Below are positions 46,145-56,607 of a stretch of DNA of 60,000 bases, in pieces. The stretch lies in assembly GCF_963678635.1 (NCBI RefSeq), contig NC_087067.1:47048001-47108000 (forward strand), given 5' to 3'. The notes below the pieces were generated by a model. The model had not been told where the DNA came from, did not search any database, and saw nothing but the letters and a program-made list of their open reading frames with translations. Each line of letters begins with the position of its first letter. Within the stretch, counting starts at the first letter, position 1. The translations under genes were made by a program, and so were the position numbers. Origin of the DNA: Symsagittifera roscoffensis. Its lineage: Eukaryota > Xenacoelomorpha > Acoela > Convolutidae.

Positions 46145-46327
46145 GATCTACTTAACAATCTTCCCCCCTATTGTACCTACTAAAGAATCTCCCCCCCCTT
46201 TCTTGAGGGGGGGGGGGGGGGGGGAGATTGTTAAGTAGATCCCTGGGGACATACTTAACAACCCCCCTATTGTACGTACTACAGAATCTCCACCCTTTCT
46301 TGGAGGGGGGAGGTTGTTAAGTAGATC
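46145..46327 (+). repeat. Two adjacent foldback hairpins
   Basis: Arms GGATCTACTTAACAATC and GATTGTTAAGTAGATCC enclose C-rich then G-rich runs (CCCCCCTATTGTACCTACTA and a run of about 20 G). A second unit follows directly with CTTAACAACCCCCC...GGGGGGAGGTTGTTAAGTAGATCC. Each unit could form a stem of about 30-40 bp. Resembles small foldback elements. Confidence 0.65.
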
Positions 46328-46836
46328 CTTTATTTCTTGGTCTAAATTTGCAAAAATATTGGATTATAATGTCTAAAATACTTCTCATTATAATCGATTT
46401 TTTTCCATGAACTAATGGCGCGGATTGGTAAACGGGGGAATGGGGTTGACTGAATGTGCTTGAACTTTTGGCATAGAAGGGGTGTGGGGGGTTTGAAAGT
46501 AGGGGCGGATGTCAACCGTTGAGGTGGGGAGGGGTCAAATGATATACACTGGGGTGAACATGTTCGTTCGGTTCTAGTTTTGCAGAACACTACAAGTAGA
46601 GTGAACATTTCACATCTTCAAAAAACAATCAATTTTCAAGTATTTAATGAACAAAAAGAAACTGAAAATGGATTGTAACCGATTACGATGGTTTATAATG
46701 GATTTATTAGGATTAAAAAGAAACAATGAAAATATCTTAAAACTCAATTCTGATGGTAAAATGGGTCTTGAAGATCGAATATATTGGTTAAAGTATTTGC
46801 CAAGATAAACCATTTACATTGATTATTGGCTTTTTG
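46328..46836 (+). other. Intergenic; no gene seen
   Basis: AT-rich with TGGATTATAA-type phrases. Nothing recognisable. Confidence 0.45.
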
Positions 46837-47222
46837 GCTCTTCCCCCCACCTGCAAACTTTTACATGTAAATTTGTTGACCACATTGTCCGATTGTTATG
46901 AAAAGTTACATGCAGACTAATAAGGCCACGGCAAGCATATTTGGTCTTGATACTCAACCTCGTAAAACCACTCGTTACACTAATAAGTTGAAACTGGCGT
47001 GAGGTGGGGGGGGGGCTTTTTCCCTCCCTGCACCTGCACCTCACACGAGCGCATGATCAATTTTTTGGTGTAACGAGTAGTCTTAAAAGGTTAATTATGA
47101 AGACAAAATATGTTTCTCATAGCCTATTCAGTCTGTATGCCAATTTTCATAACAATCTGGCTATGTGAACAATAATTTTTTTTGAAAGATTCTCAGGTTG
47201 GGGGGGGGGGGGGGGGGGGGGT
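46837..47222 (+). mobile_element. Inverted pair of the short inverted-repeat element
   Basis: A diverged copy on + (46837 to about 47015: GCTCTTCCCCCCACCTGC ... CTCGTAAAACCACTCGTTACAC) is followed by a copy in the opposite sense (about 47070-47222: GTAACGAGTAGTC ... CATAGCCTATTCAG ... GTGAACAATAATTT, ending in 22 G). Both match the elements at 20404-21010. No GATACAA repeats are present here, so the minisatellite is not an obligate part of the element. Confidence 0.6.
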
Positions 47223-47536
47223 GTGGTGAAAAGAAAAAGGGATTATTTTCTACAATTTACAATGAAAAAACTGGCGTTTTCAGACCCGCAGTTAACTGAA
47301 AATCTCTTTCAAACAATTACTGTCACTTTCAAAGGGCCATTTGATCTTGGTCGATATAAGATATTTGCTATTTGCTCACTTTCGAAATAAAATTGTCAAA
47401 AACGAACATCAAAATCGGCAGTTTACAAAGTTAAAACATGTATTTGCGTTTATTTTTGTCCAGTTTATACTTGGAAGTTTTTCAAAGTTCGGAATTAGTT
47501 TTTTTTGTTGATTTGCTTCCACAACTTGTCAGTTGA
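47223..47536 (+). other. Upstream region of gene D
   Basis: AT-rich, no clear promoter element recognised. Confidence 0.4.
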
Positions 47537-47765
47537 ATGAACAGACCAAAAAAAAGCCATATATTGTTAATATTTGCAATTTTATGTGCTATACTGGCTA
47601 TTGGGTCTGCCATTTTGACAAATGTTGGTTATGTATTTATTTACAAAGGGATATTTCCTAAGACTGGACTTTGTAATATTTCGGTTGCTCTTGGATTCTG
47701 GAAATTCGAAGGACACCTAAAAACGAATGCAGAGAATGCAACATATATCAAGGGCTCCATTACAG
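47537..47765 (+). CDS. Gene D exon 1: claudin-like tetraspan protein (incomplete gene)
   Basis: Encodes an ATG start, basic KK residues, TM1 (about 9-28), and a loop with ALGFWKFEGH, close to EIGFWEIS of gene A. As in gene A the loop cysteines are missing. N-glycosylation sites NIS and NAT. The phase-1 end is ACAG|GCAAGA, again a GC donor, and no GT lies nearby that would serve instead. Exon 2 is at 51787, four kilobases on. A third exon with TM3 and TM4 was not found before the window end. Confidence 0.7.
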
Positions 47766-48210
47766 GCAAGAAAAATGTTTTTTTTTTTAGCTACAATTAG
47801 TCATAACGTGTCCGCTGGTCAACATTCTTTTCTGGTTTCATGTCCAAACTTTGAGAACCGCGCCTAATCAGAATCCAGATCCAAAGTGTTTAGTCGCAAA
47901 CGTGGCTTAGTGCTCGCAACTGCAGATAAAAATGCAAAAAGAATGCTATTTCGGTCGCAAAAATCTGAACATACCAGAAGATAATTCAAAAAATTGGACA
48001 TAAGGTCACAAAACTCTGGACATAAAAAATAGCGGAAGTCTAGAAAAAGTGAACAAGATAAATGAAGTATTTCAACTAGATAAAAAAATGTTAAAAAATC
48101 ATAATAATTTTTCTATCACCTCAGTTGAACGTGATATTCATCATCTTAGTTTTCGAATCAGATATGTATTCAGCCTATTTATGAGGGTGATAATTCACAT
48201 AATTCAACAA
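47766..48210 (+). other. Gene D intron 1, 5' part
   Basis: AT-rich, nothing recognised before the helentron-like copy. Confidence 0.5.
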
Positions 48211-48762
48211 GACTGCTCGTATCAGGGCGAAGCCCTGAATGTTCCGACTGCCTTTTAAGGTCTATGGAGCAGTAATAACATTAAAAAATTCAATGAATAA
48301 AAAACAAAACAAAATGAAAAATTTTTTTTCCAAAATTTGAAATTTTTCATAAAAATCATCCCCCCACACGCCATACTAAGTACAACAGGATAAATTTCGT
48401 TCCATGTAAATTTCGCGTTTTTGCCATAAAATCACTCATGGCAAATAGGCTTCTTTGAACCAATTTGGAACGATTTCTAAAACTGATTAAATCTCCGCTT
48501 ACGCGTTAACAGCGCGAAATATATCGCGCGTTAATTGTCCCAAATTGGCCAAAATGGCAATCTTTAAACCCCCGTATTTTTACAAAAAATGATCACAGGT
48601 GAAATATTTTTTCAAATTTGAGCTCAGGACAACAATACTTTTTGAATGATATAAAAAAATCCATCAAAAATGGCTAGTTAAAAAGTCGAAATTTGTCTGA
48701 AGAAAAAAAAAACCCACCCCGAGCACAAATATTCCGTTACTTTCGTATCGAAAGTCGGAACA
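48211..48762 (-). mobile_element. Helentron-like non-autonomous element, copy 4 (reversed)
   Basis: About 550 bp in the opposite orientation inside intron 1 of gene D. It starts on the + strand with GACTGC, the hairpin CAGGGCGAAGCCCTG and GTTCCGAC, and ends with TTTCGTATCGAAAGTCGGAACA. All shared internal blocks are present in reverse. Confidence 0.6.
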
Positions 48763-51700
48763 ATAAAAGCCAAGTTTTCACTCCTTGAATTACTCATTAT
48801 CCAGGAGTTAATTCGGTTTTTTGTCTTCTTTTTTTTGCTAAAACATTTGACACGTTGAAGGCTATATTGTTGTATAAACGTAATGATGACAATTTAAACG
48901 CAACACTTAAGCACTCACTCGTATAAGCAGGTTTTAAATTTTAAGGTGGTTTGAAAGTTGTTTTATGCTTTTTTTCTGAAATGAATCAACAAGTATCTTG
49001 AAAAGTCAAAAAGTTTTACGCCAATTTTTTGGTTGAAATTGAAAAATACAAAATATTTTTGAAACTAAAGTAAACTTTATTTGTATCCAGTTTGATGGCA
49101 CTTTTACAACTGTCAGCTATCAGAGAATTTTTTATCAATTTACTTACAAAATGTTGAAAAAATGATTACAAGTGAATACTCAGAAATGTTTTTAAATAGT
49201 ATGATGAATTGAATTCTGATGAAATTATGAGAAAAACATAAAAAATTGATCTCAAATGACAGTTTTTTAGTAATTTTAGTTTAAAAAGTTCAAGCACAAA
49301 AATAAGTTTTTTCGCGATTTGTCTTTGGATTTTATATTAAGCTTAGTTTATTTCCTTTTTTCAATAGGAAGGTCAGCTTTATTATCAAACAGCAAAAATG
49401 TAAAAAACACGAAAAACGTTCTCGAGTTCTAATTTCGAAAATTTAATTCAACGTTTAGATTTTCCAGCAAAATAAAGGTTTTAACTATTGATTCAGCTTC
49501 CTCGAACTCGTTTAGTTTTATCAAAAAAAGCCATTAATAAATTGTTCTCCAAAATCAAAATGCTTTCGAGGCAAATTTTTTTTCTTCGAAATTCAAAAAA
49601 CAAACCAGTAATTTTTCTGCGTTCCTAGACTCTTTTCCAACTGTTTGTATGTTTTTTTTTAATTTGTACTAATGAATTACCAAAGATGATGAAGCATTTT
49701 TTTGGTGTTTTATCCGTTGTCTGTTTGGGAGTTTCCTTAGATCGCTTTTTCTTTATGTGGTAGTTGTTTCTAGTCAAGTTGATTCAGGATGATTGCTTGG
49801 AAAACAACGATCCATAACTTTTAGAATTTTTGACATTAATCATTTTAAGTCGAGTCATATATTTTGCGCTTCTTTTTTAAGTATTTAAGACTTTTTAAAA
49901 TAAAACTGTTTCAAGCGAATAGTCCCCTGAAATTTTCTTGGGCCAATTGAAAGTGTAAAAAATATTTTAAAGCCTGTTCCTGAGAAGAATAAATTTAAAG
50001 TATAGAAACTAAAGATAAAAAAATTGCCTCAAGCCGAGCACATGGAAAAAAAAAGAAACGACCGCCATTTGTTATCTCAGTTTAAAATTAAAGATCATGG
50101 GCAATAAAATCCGATACAGCGCTTCAATCATGCTGAAAACACCAGTTATTTGATCATAATAATAAGACTGGACTGATCAAAAAGCGAAACTTTTAGGTCT
50201 GAGAAAAGTTTTTCTTGAGGCAACCAGAACTTTCAGGCATACTGAATTGATGGTATGTTGAATAACATCAGCATACCATCAGCATACAAGCAGCATACCA
50301 TCAGCATAACATCATCATAACATCAGCATACAAGCAGCATACCATCAGCATAACATCAGCATACCATCAGCATATCATCATTGCCCATGATCTATAATTT
50401 GTTTTTTTTTAAAATGAGCTTTTTGCACATTTGAACAAACTCATTATGCTAATGCGATATTAAAATGCTGCAAATATCAAATTTTCGAAATTACTTTAAG
50501 AATATTTAGCGTCGCTTGTAATAATTTAAAGTCAATATTATAGATTTTATAATCAAATATAGCCCATTTGAATTGGAATATAAACAATTCTAAAACTTAA
50601 GAAAAATATATTCAATTAAAACCAGTTTTTTTCATGAAACTCCAGTGCGATATATCTATCATTCACACATAAACAAGCGGACTGTTTTAAGAGTCAATTA
50701 ACGTTGTTCGGATCCATATAAAGGTCGCGATGATTTTTCTTCTCATTTTTTTTCAGGATTACTCTAAATATCTGTTCAGACTCAAATTTGCCTAGCGGTT
50801 GATTTTTTATTTCGTGTTAAGTTCAATTCTTTTCCTTTGTTAATAAAAGTCAAACTACACTATCGAACAGCAAAAATGTAAGAGTCACAAAAACTTGATT
50901 TAATTTCAAGATTTTCAAGCGAAATAAAAAAAAAAATTGTCAATTCAGGTTTCTCAAATTGGGTTAATTGTATCAAAAATCTTTTTTTTATAATTTATTC
51001 TTGAAATTCAAAGGACCTTAAGACCAAATAGTTTTAAAATGAAGTTCAAAAGTTGAGAATTTTTCAAAAAACCAAGTCAGTATTTTTTTTGTTCAATTGC
51101 GCTCACTGAATCTTTTCCTATTGACTTTCGGGTATGTTTCTAGATATTGAGAAAATATAGGAGCGAAAAAAATTGAGAAAAAGCCCTATGAAGAGCAATG
51201 TTGATGTCCTTGTGGTGTACAAAAATTTGCATGACTTGTTAATTCATTTATATAATGTTGGTTTAAATTATCCATACGAAACGAATAAAGCTCTAAATTC
51301 GAAGTAAGCATGGAAAAAAGTCAAGTTTCAATTTCTTGAAATTGGAGCAGAGAATGAGGATATGCGCTTTCATTGTTTTCCAAAACAAGAACTTCAAGAA
51401 ATTTTTCATTGAAACTTGACTAATTGCTTGTTTATTTAGTTATTTTTTGCATCTGTGTTCTTCAGACAAGAAATAAATGTTTTAAAATTTAACTGAAAAC
51501 AAAAAAAAAACTTTGGTGGTTTTCGATTTACTGATTAAAGTTTTTGAAGTTTTTGCTGAAAGCAGTGAATCTATTTTGTTGAGTCAATTAAAAAATGTTT
51601 CAATTCGGTCAATAAGTGTTTGTTTTGAAGTGATCGCAAAATTTTTGCTATTTGATTTTGCGCTGAAAAATTTTTGCTATTTGATTTTGCGCTGATTCCG

Positions 51701-51786
51701 CGAGTTTTGAATATTCGGTCATATTTTTCACGCTTTTTCATTTCAAACTCTGTGCTGTCGCTAAAAAGATAGTTCCTCTATTTTAG
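48763..51786 (+). other. Gene D intron 1, 3' part
   Basis: AT-rich with no gene seen, except the small tandem repeat at 50268-50385. Ends in CTATTTTAG before exon 2. Confidence 0.5.
50268..50385 (+). repeat. CATCAGCATAC tandem repeat
   Basis: About eleven imperfect copies of a 10-11-bp unit CATCAGCATA(C/A), with CAAGCAGCATAC variants. Confidence 0.85.
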
Positions 51787-51978
51787 AATTGTCGGGAATC
51801 GATCCCTATTCAGGTGTGGACAAAGCGACCTTCAGGTACCAGAACATGGCAGTTATTGGCACAAATATCATTGGCATTCTCTGTTCTCTGTTTCTGATTC
51901 TACTCGAAATTGGAGGTTGTCTCGATTTGAAGAAAGTTTCAGTTAAATATCTCTACATTGGTTTGGCAGCTACTTCAT
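51787..51978 (+). CDS. Gene D exon 2: TM2
   Basis: Acceptor CTATTTTAG, phase 1; donor TCAT|GTAAGA, phase 1. Encodes SGIDPYSGVDKATFRYQN, TM2 (AVIGTNIIGILCSLFLILL) and GGCLDLKKVSVKYLYIGLAATS, aligned with the exon 2 of A to C (R-x-x-N before TM2, aliphatic-Gly-Leu-Ala at the end). It fits exon 1 of gene D in phase. Confidence 0.68.
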
Positions 51979-52259
51979 GTAAGAAAGTGTCAAAATTGTT
52001 TCCATGATCTCTATCGTGAAAAATGTTCAAACAGCCAGATAGGATTAGAAAACTTCATCTGCATATCTGCGTTGTTACGAGCGCAAAATTACAAAAAAAA
52101 TAGTTTTTAAAGTTTTATTTGCCGTTTCTAAAAATTGAATCTAATTTTTGGCGTCAATGGAAAAAACCATATTTAGGACGTTCGGGGCCATATATATAGA
52201 TTACGAGGCCAAACTCGGCACTGGATAAACGCAAAGTTTTGTGTCTGTATGTTCCTGGA
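51979..52259 (+). other. Gene D intron 2 or flank; no gene seen
   Basis: AT-rich, nothing recognised. Confidence 0.4.
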
Positions 52260-52800
52260 TTTCAGAGACTAATTTTTAAACATCTTCCAAAAGGTAAGTG
52301 GATTCCACCTACAACTTTTCTGTGGATTTCGCGTACAAATACCTATAACGTAAAGTTTGTCGCCACATTTGTTTTGTCGCGGATTCCACAACAGGAGAAT
52401 ATAGCTAGTAGTTCTGGATTCCGCAACTGTAAGCGGATTCTGCAAATGAAGTGGGTTCCGCAATTTTAAGCGGATTCCGCATAAGTTTTTGCGTGTTCTA
52501 CTTACAAATTGCGGAATTCACTTACAGTTTCCGGATTCCACTAACAATTTGCAGAATCCGCTTGCAGTTTGCGGATTCCATTCACAGTTGCGGATTCCAG
52601 GACAGCTTAAATTTACTAAACACACATTTTATGATTTGTTTGTGGATTTCCGTAAAATTGCTTCTTTTTGAGCGCTTTCTAGCAATACAGTGATTTAGCT
52701 ATTTGTTTGTGGAATCCAAACCAGCAACGAAGATCAAAGAAAAGTAACAACGTTGTGGATTCCGCTACAAATCTAATTTTGGTCTGTTCCAGAATCCGCT
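52260..52800 (+). repeat. Irregular GGATTCCGC repeat tract
   Basis: More than twelve copies of GGATTCCGCAA-like phrases in both orientations (GCGGATTCC and GGAATCC/AGAATCCGC), spaced about 20-30 bp, often with TTAAGC or CTTACA between. Pairs of opposite copies could pair into short hairpins. Confidence 0.65.
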
Positions 52801-52832
52801 TACACTGCACAAAATGCACAGTTTGGCCTCGT

Positions 52833-52836
<4 letters not shown>

Positions 52837-52869
<33 letters not shown>

Positions 52870-52908
52870 TATATATATGTATATATATCAGATATATATA
52901 TATATATG

Positions 52909-52935
<27 letters not shown>
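52837..52935 (+). repeat. TA dinucleotide repeat
   Basis: About 100 bp of TA repeats with a few interruptions (CTATATATATG, CAGATATA, TGATATA). Likely unstable and adjacent to the assembly gap. Confidence 0.95.
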
Positions 52936-52940
<5 letters not shown>

Positions 52941-53044
52941 ATACGACTGAATAAAGTTCTAATTGTGCGTTTGTTTTGCTGAAAATTAAAAAATTGAGCC
53001 TCATTATAGCAAACGTTTTAAAAGATCAACTAGCAAAATGGTGT

Positions 53045-53244
53045 NNNNNNNNNNNNNNNNNNNNNNNNNNNNNNNNNNNNNNNNNNNNNNNNNNNNNNNN
53101 NNNNNNNNNNNNNNNNNNNNNNNNNNNNNNNNNNNNNNNNNNNNNNNNNNNNNNNNNNNNNNNNNNNNNNNNNNNNNNNNNNNNNNNNNNNNNNNNNNNN
53201 NNNNNNNNNNNNNNNNNNNNNNNNNNNNNNNNNNNNNNNNNNNN
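53045..53244. other. Assembly gap, 200 N
   Basis: Exactly 200 undetermined bases, probably a placeholder length. An exon could be hidden here. Sequence on both sides is AT-rich and shows no gene. Confidence 0.99.
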
Positions 53245-53922
53245 CCTCATAACTGTATAATGCTGTTTTAAATCTGAATTTTCTACTTTAGACTAAATTT
53301 TTAGTTGGAATGATGTGTATCATTATCTTGAAACTTTCAAAGTTTAGCTAAATATACATTTTTTCCAGGTCATTCATCAATTTCTTTTCTGAAATCATCA
53401 AAAAAAAACAATAGAAAACATAATTCTTAATAATTCACACCACATTATCTGCTTAAAAAGTTTTCTTCTCCATGAACACTTTTACAAGCACTAAAAAAGG
53501 AAAACTTTAAAATAGTAACTACAAAAAACCTTTCAATTAGTTGATGTTTTCCAAATATCCAAGTTTTACAATTTTTAGGCGAATACTTAAATACTCATTA
53601 GCATATGCTATGCATTTTACTACAAATTTATCACAACAAAGTCTCCGCAGGCTTGCAACCAAGGGAGTTTTTACTGTTGATTAAAGGTTTTCGGATCGAG
53701 TTCCATGAAAAGTTTCAAGACAATTTGAACTCGATTTTTGCTGTCTTTAACATCAATCAAAACTTTTGAATAAAAAAATAAATGACAGTTCAGGTAATGT
53801 AATGAAAACACTATATAATTTCTGACTAGATTTGTGACAATTACTTAGACTTTTCAGATTCAGTAAAAAGTAATAATCATAGTAATTTCTATGTTTTTTT
53901 TTTAAAAAATTAAAAATTTTAC
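53245..53922 (+). other. No gene seen
   Basis: AT-rich sequence between the gap and the zinc-finger exon. On the minus strand it would be the first intron of that gene. Confidence 0.45.
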
Positions 53923-54108
53923 CTTCTCCTGAAGTGTGTTTGGAGACTGCTGAGCACATAATTTAATATTATGCTGGGAATGCTTCTTCTTGAAACGATT
54001 AGCGAGCTCCTTGCTGCCATAAGTATAAAAATTACAGTTAGAACACTTCAACACTTCTCTGCCAAATTCAAGACATGCAACTCTTTCGTATCTATTGAGT
54101 GACGGCAT
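53923..54108 (-). CDS. First exon of a C2H2-like zinc-finger gene
   Basis: 62 codons from an ATG at 54108 to a donor AGAAG|GTAAAA at 53923 (phase 0). It encodes LKCSNCNFYTYGSKELANRF and KKKHSQH. The C-x2-C, the aromatic residue, the Leu and the basic KKKH follow the C2H2 pattern, but the position where the first His of a standard finger would stand is Phe, and the His pair is H-x2-H. It could be a decayed or variant finger. The other exons would lie to the left; none was identified. Confidence 0.45.
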
Positions 54109-54327
54109 CTCAATAAGTACAGAAAAATTAAATGGGAGATATAAAATGTACCAAGTTTTACGTTAAGATGAGTTGAATAGCCTCAAAAAATGAATAAAAT
54201 TGAATAAAAACGGCAAACTTTTTAACCAAATGTTTTTAACGTGAAAGAAAATCAGAATGGATATGCTATTTAACCTAGCTGAAAAAAAATTCATCCATTC
54301 TAACCAGGGAGTTTTCAAAAGTATCAA

Positions 54328-54653
54328 CCAATCAGAATCGAGCTTTAATTATAAGAAAATTTTTATCTTTTCTGATATCAACCAATCAGAATCGAGCTTC
54401 AATAGTCATGTAATTTTCAAGAAATTCAATGTCCACCAATCAGAATTGAGCTTCAAAAGTCATGTAATTTTCAACAAAAATCAATGTCAACCAATCAGAA
54501 TTGAGCTTCAAAAGTTATTAAATTTTCAAGAAATTTAATGTCAACCAATCAGAGTTGAGCTCTTCTTCTTATGAATTTTTCAACAATTTCTTTAAAATTT
54601 GTAGTTTTTGAGGATATTTTCACAGGCATTATTTGTGATAATAACCAATCAGA
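54328..54653 (+). promoter_or_regulatory. Array of six CCAATCAGA boxes
   Basis: CCAATCAGA starts at 54328, 54382, 54436, 54491, 54545 and 54645. The first five are 54-55 bp apart. The 9-mer fits the NF-Y (CCAAT-box) consensus. Around it a longer repeat (AACCAATCAGAATCGAGCTTCAA...AATTTTCAAGAAA) is shared, so it is a tandem repeat with a conserved core. It lies 220-545 bp upstream of the zinc-finger exon on the minus strand. Confidence 0.7.
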
Positions 54654-54806
54654 ATGAAGTATTCACAGATTTTAAAAAACTTTGTAGATCAGAACCCGAC
54701 TATGTTTATGAAACTTCCTAATCGATAAATTTTATTGAATTTTTCCAACATAACTAAGATTTGAAGTTTGATACCCTAGTGGGATAAATGAGATTTCTTG
54801 TCTAGT

Positions 54807-55301
54807 TTATATTGTTTTTTCGATATTCAATTCAAATTTTGAAATTTCGATCAAAATTTTTTCGATTTGTTCTATTTCTAACCGGTGAAAAAAGAAATTA
54901 CCAAAATATACGTTTTTATCGTTTTCTTTTTGGTATATTGTAGTATAAACAACCGGAAGTCTATTAAAATTGGATAAATGATCAAAAGATATTCCGACAA
55001 ATCTGGATTTTGTATTTGTATCAAATTCAAAACAGTAATCGAATTGATGTTCCTTATCTCCAATTTTTGTTTCATAGGCTCTTCCATTGTTTTGTTTTTT
55101 ACTGATCGACCACTCAATCTGAGTTAACTCTTCGAAATAAAAACATTGTTGATAAATCTGACAGTACTCTTCTTTTTTGTAATCTCCTCTCCATCTTTTT
55201 AACAAAACTATTGAACTTTCTGTGTTTCTATACAAGTTAAAACTAATACAATCTCCATCAATTTCATCTGTCCACCACTCTTGTAGTTTTTTTATAGTAG
55301 T
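54807..55301 (-). CDS. Unrecognised protein-coding segment
   Basis: Open for 164 codons with protein-like text (LQEWWTDEIDGDCISF, YQQCFYFEELTQIEWSI, YCFEFDTNTKSRFVG, LEIEQIEKILIEISKFE). It opens directly after a TGA and has no ATG near its start, so it is either an exon with an unseen acceptor or a truncated gene. I recognise no domain. It ends with TAA-type stop at 54807. The AT-rich codon use is like that of the neighbouring genes. Confidence 0.45.
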   Translation of the reverse strand, partial: TTIKKLQEWWTDEIDGDCISFNLYRNTESSIVLLKRWRGDYKKEEYCQIYQQCFYFEELTQIEWSISKKQNNGRAYETKIGDKEHQFDYCFEFDTNTKSRFVGISFDHLSNFNRLPVVYTTIYQKENDKNVYFGNFFFHRLEIEQIEKILIEISKFELNIEKTI

Positions 55302-55933
55302 TCAAATTTAAAATCTGATAAATGTTCAATTCAGACATTGAAAATGCTTTTGATGGAAACATTTTTCTTACTGAAATATACGAAGAAACTTAAAAAACTC
55401 AAATTGTTTTATCATTTTCAAAGTATTTTTTAGTAACAATCACCGTAAAATTTTTTAATTATTTAGAGTCTAATTAGTTTCAAGGAAATTCATGTAGCTA
55501 ATGAAAACCTCAAATTAAGGCAGAAAAAAATTGAAAACAACCAATGAAATTCAAAAAATCTAAAAAAATAATGATAATGTTTTCAATTAAATATACATTC
55601 TTGTTTGTAATTTTCTTAAACTGAGGCAAAATTTAGCTAAATTTTGATGAAAACAGTTATTAAATAATTTTATCTGTAATTACATAAACAAATACTGGAA
55701 AATCATTTGATAATTGGTTAGTGTTGGATGTCAATTTCGAATAAATTCTATGATTAGTCTGACTTTTCCTCAGGTCTCATAGCTCTAAATATACACTTTA
55801 GTGAGAAAAAATAATTTTGAACCAATAATATCTCAATTACCAAACATGCAAAACATCACAAAGCTTTAGTGAGGCTTACAATTATCAACAAACATAAAGT
55901 CTCCCAATATTTGGGACAGTTCTTTGAATTCAT
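55302..55933 (+). other. No gene seen
   Basis: AT-rich. Single CCAAT motifs at about 55544 and 55831, not in an array. Confidence 0.45.
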
Positions 55934-56365
55934 TCAAAAATAGTTAACATATGCAACTTGCTTCAAGTCTTCATTTTCCTTTGCAGTGAAGAGTCGAATC
56001 TGAATGAAGGGTGGCTTGCTCATGTTGTACTTCTTGATTGTGACACACACCCTCCTCATGTTGTAAGTTGCTATTTCCTATACTCTATTACAGATGTCGA
56101 GCCCCTGATCCATAGTTGATTCTTTACCAGATTTGGCTGCATATATAGGTAAGAGTCGAAGATTTTCAGCATCGTGAATAACAGTGTTCCGTATTGCGGA
56201 TATTGCTTCTCCTTCTTTTTCACTAAGATAGACTTGTTGAGACTTTTCAAATTGTCCCAAATCATTTATTTTTAATAGTTGAAAGCACGGTTCCAAGTAT
56301 CTTATCCCCTTGTAAGATTTTTGGAACCAAACAAATCTCCCAATTCGTTTTTGATATTTGAAAAT
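55934..56365 (-). pseudogene. Unrecognised coding-like segment with one in-frame stop
   Basis: On the minus strand the frame is open from 56365 to 55934 except for one TAG at 56078-56080. Text before the stop includes RFVWFQKSYKGIRYLEPC and EGEAISAIRNTVIHDAENL; after it, MRRVCVTIKKYNMSKPPF and IQIRLFTAKENEDLK. No ATG at the start and no clear splice sites around the stop. It may be a dead gene, an exon pair, or chance. No domain recognised. Confidence 0.35.
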
Positions 56366-56497
56366 TCAATATAATTGAGACTATCAACTTTTCTCGAGTA
56401 TATTTTGAAGAACAAACTGATCAGATGAGGAGAAATGAGAGAAATGATTTTGAGATTAAATGAAAATGGAAGTAAGCAATATGAGTCATCGGCATTT

Positions 56498-56574
56498 CCA
56501 TATATGGAAGTAGTACCAAATATGGAAGGATTTCCCTATATGGAAGCTGCGTAGGCGTTACTTCTACTATATAA
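56498..56574 (+). promoter_or_regulatory. CArG boxes plus TATA box
   Basis: CCATATATGG (56498-56507) and CCAAATATGG (56516-56525) are perfect CArG boxes, the binding site class of SRF/MADS factors. A third, CCCTATATGG (56534-56543), is one base off. Centre spacing is 18 bp. TATATAA follows at 56568-56574 and the ATG of the next gene is 34 bp further. The arrangement is a compact promoter for 56608-57108. Confidence 0.6.
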
Positions 56575-56607
56575 CTCCACCATTTTCTGCAAAACTCATT
56601 TTTCCCA

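Noticed and set aside
52976-53271. Open frames across the N block
   Set aside because: They exist only because undetermined bases contain no stop codons.
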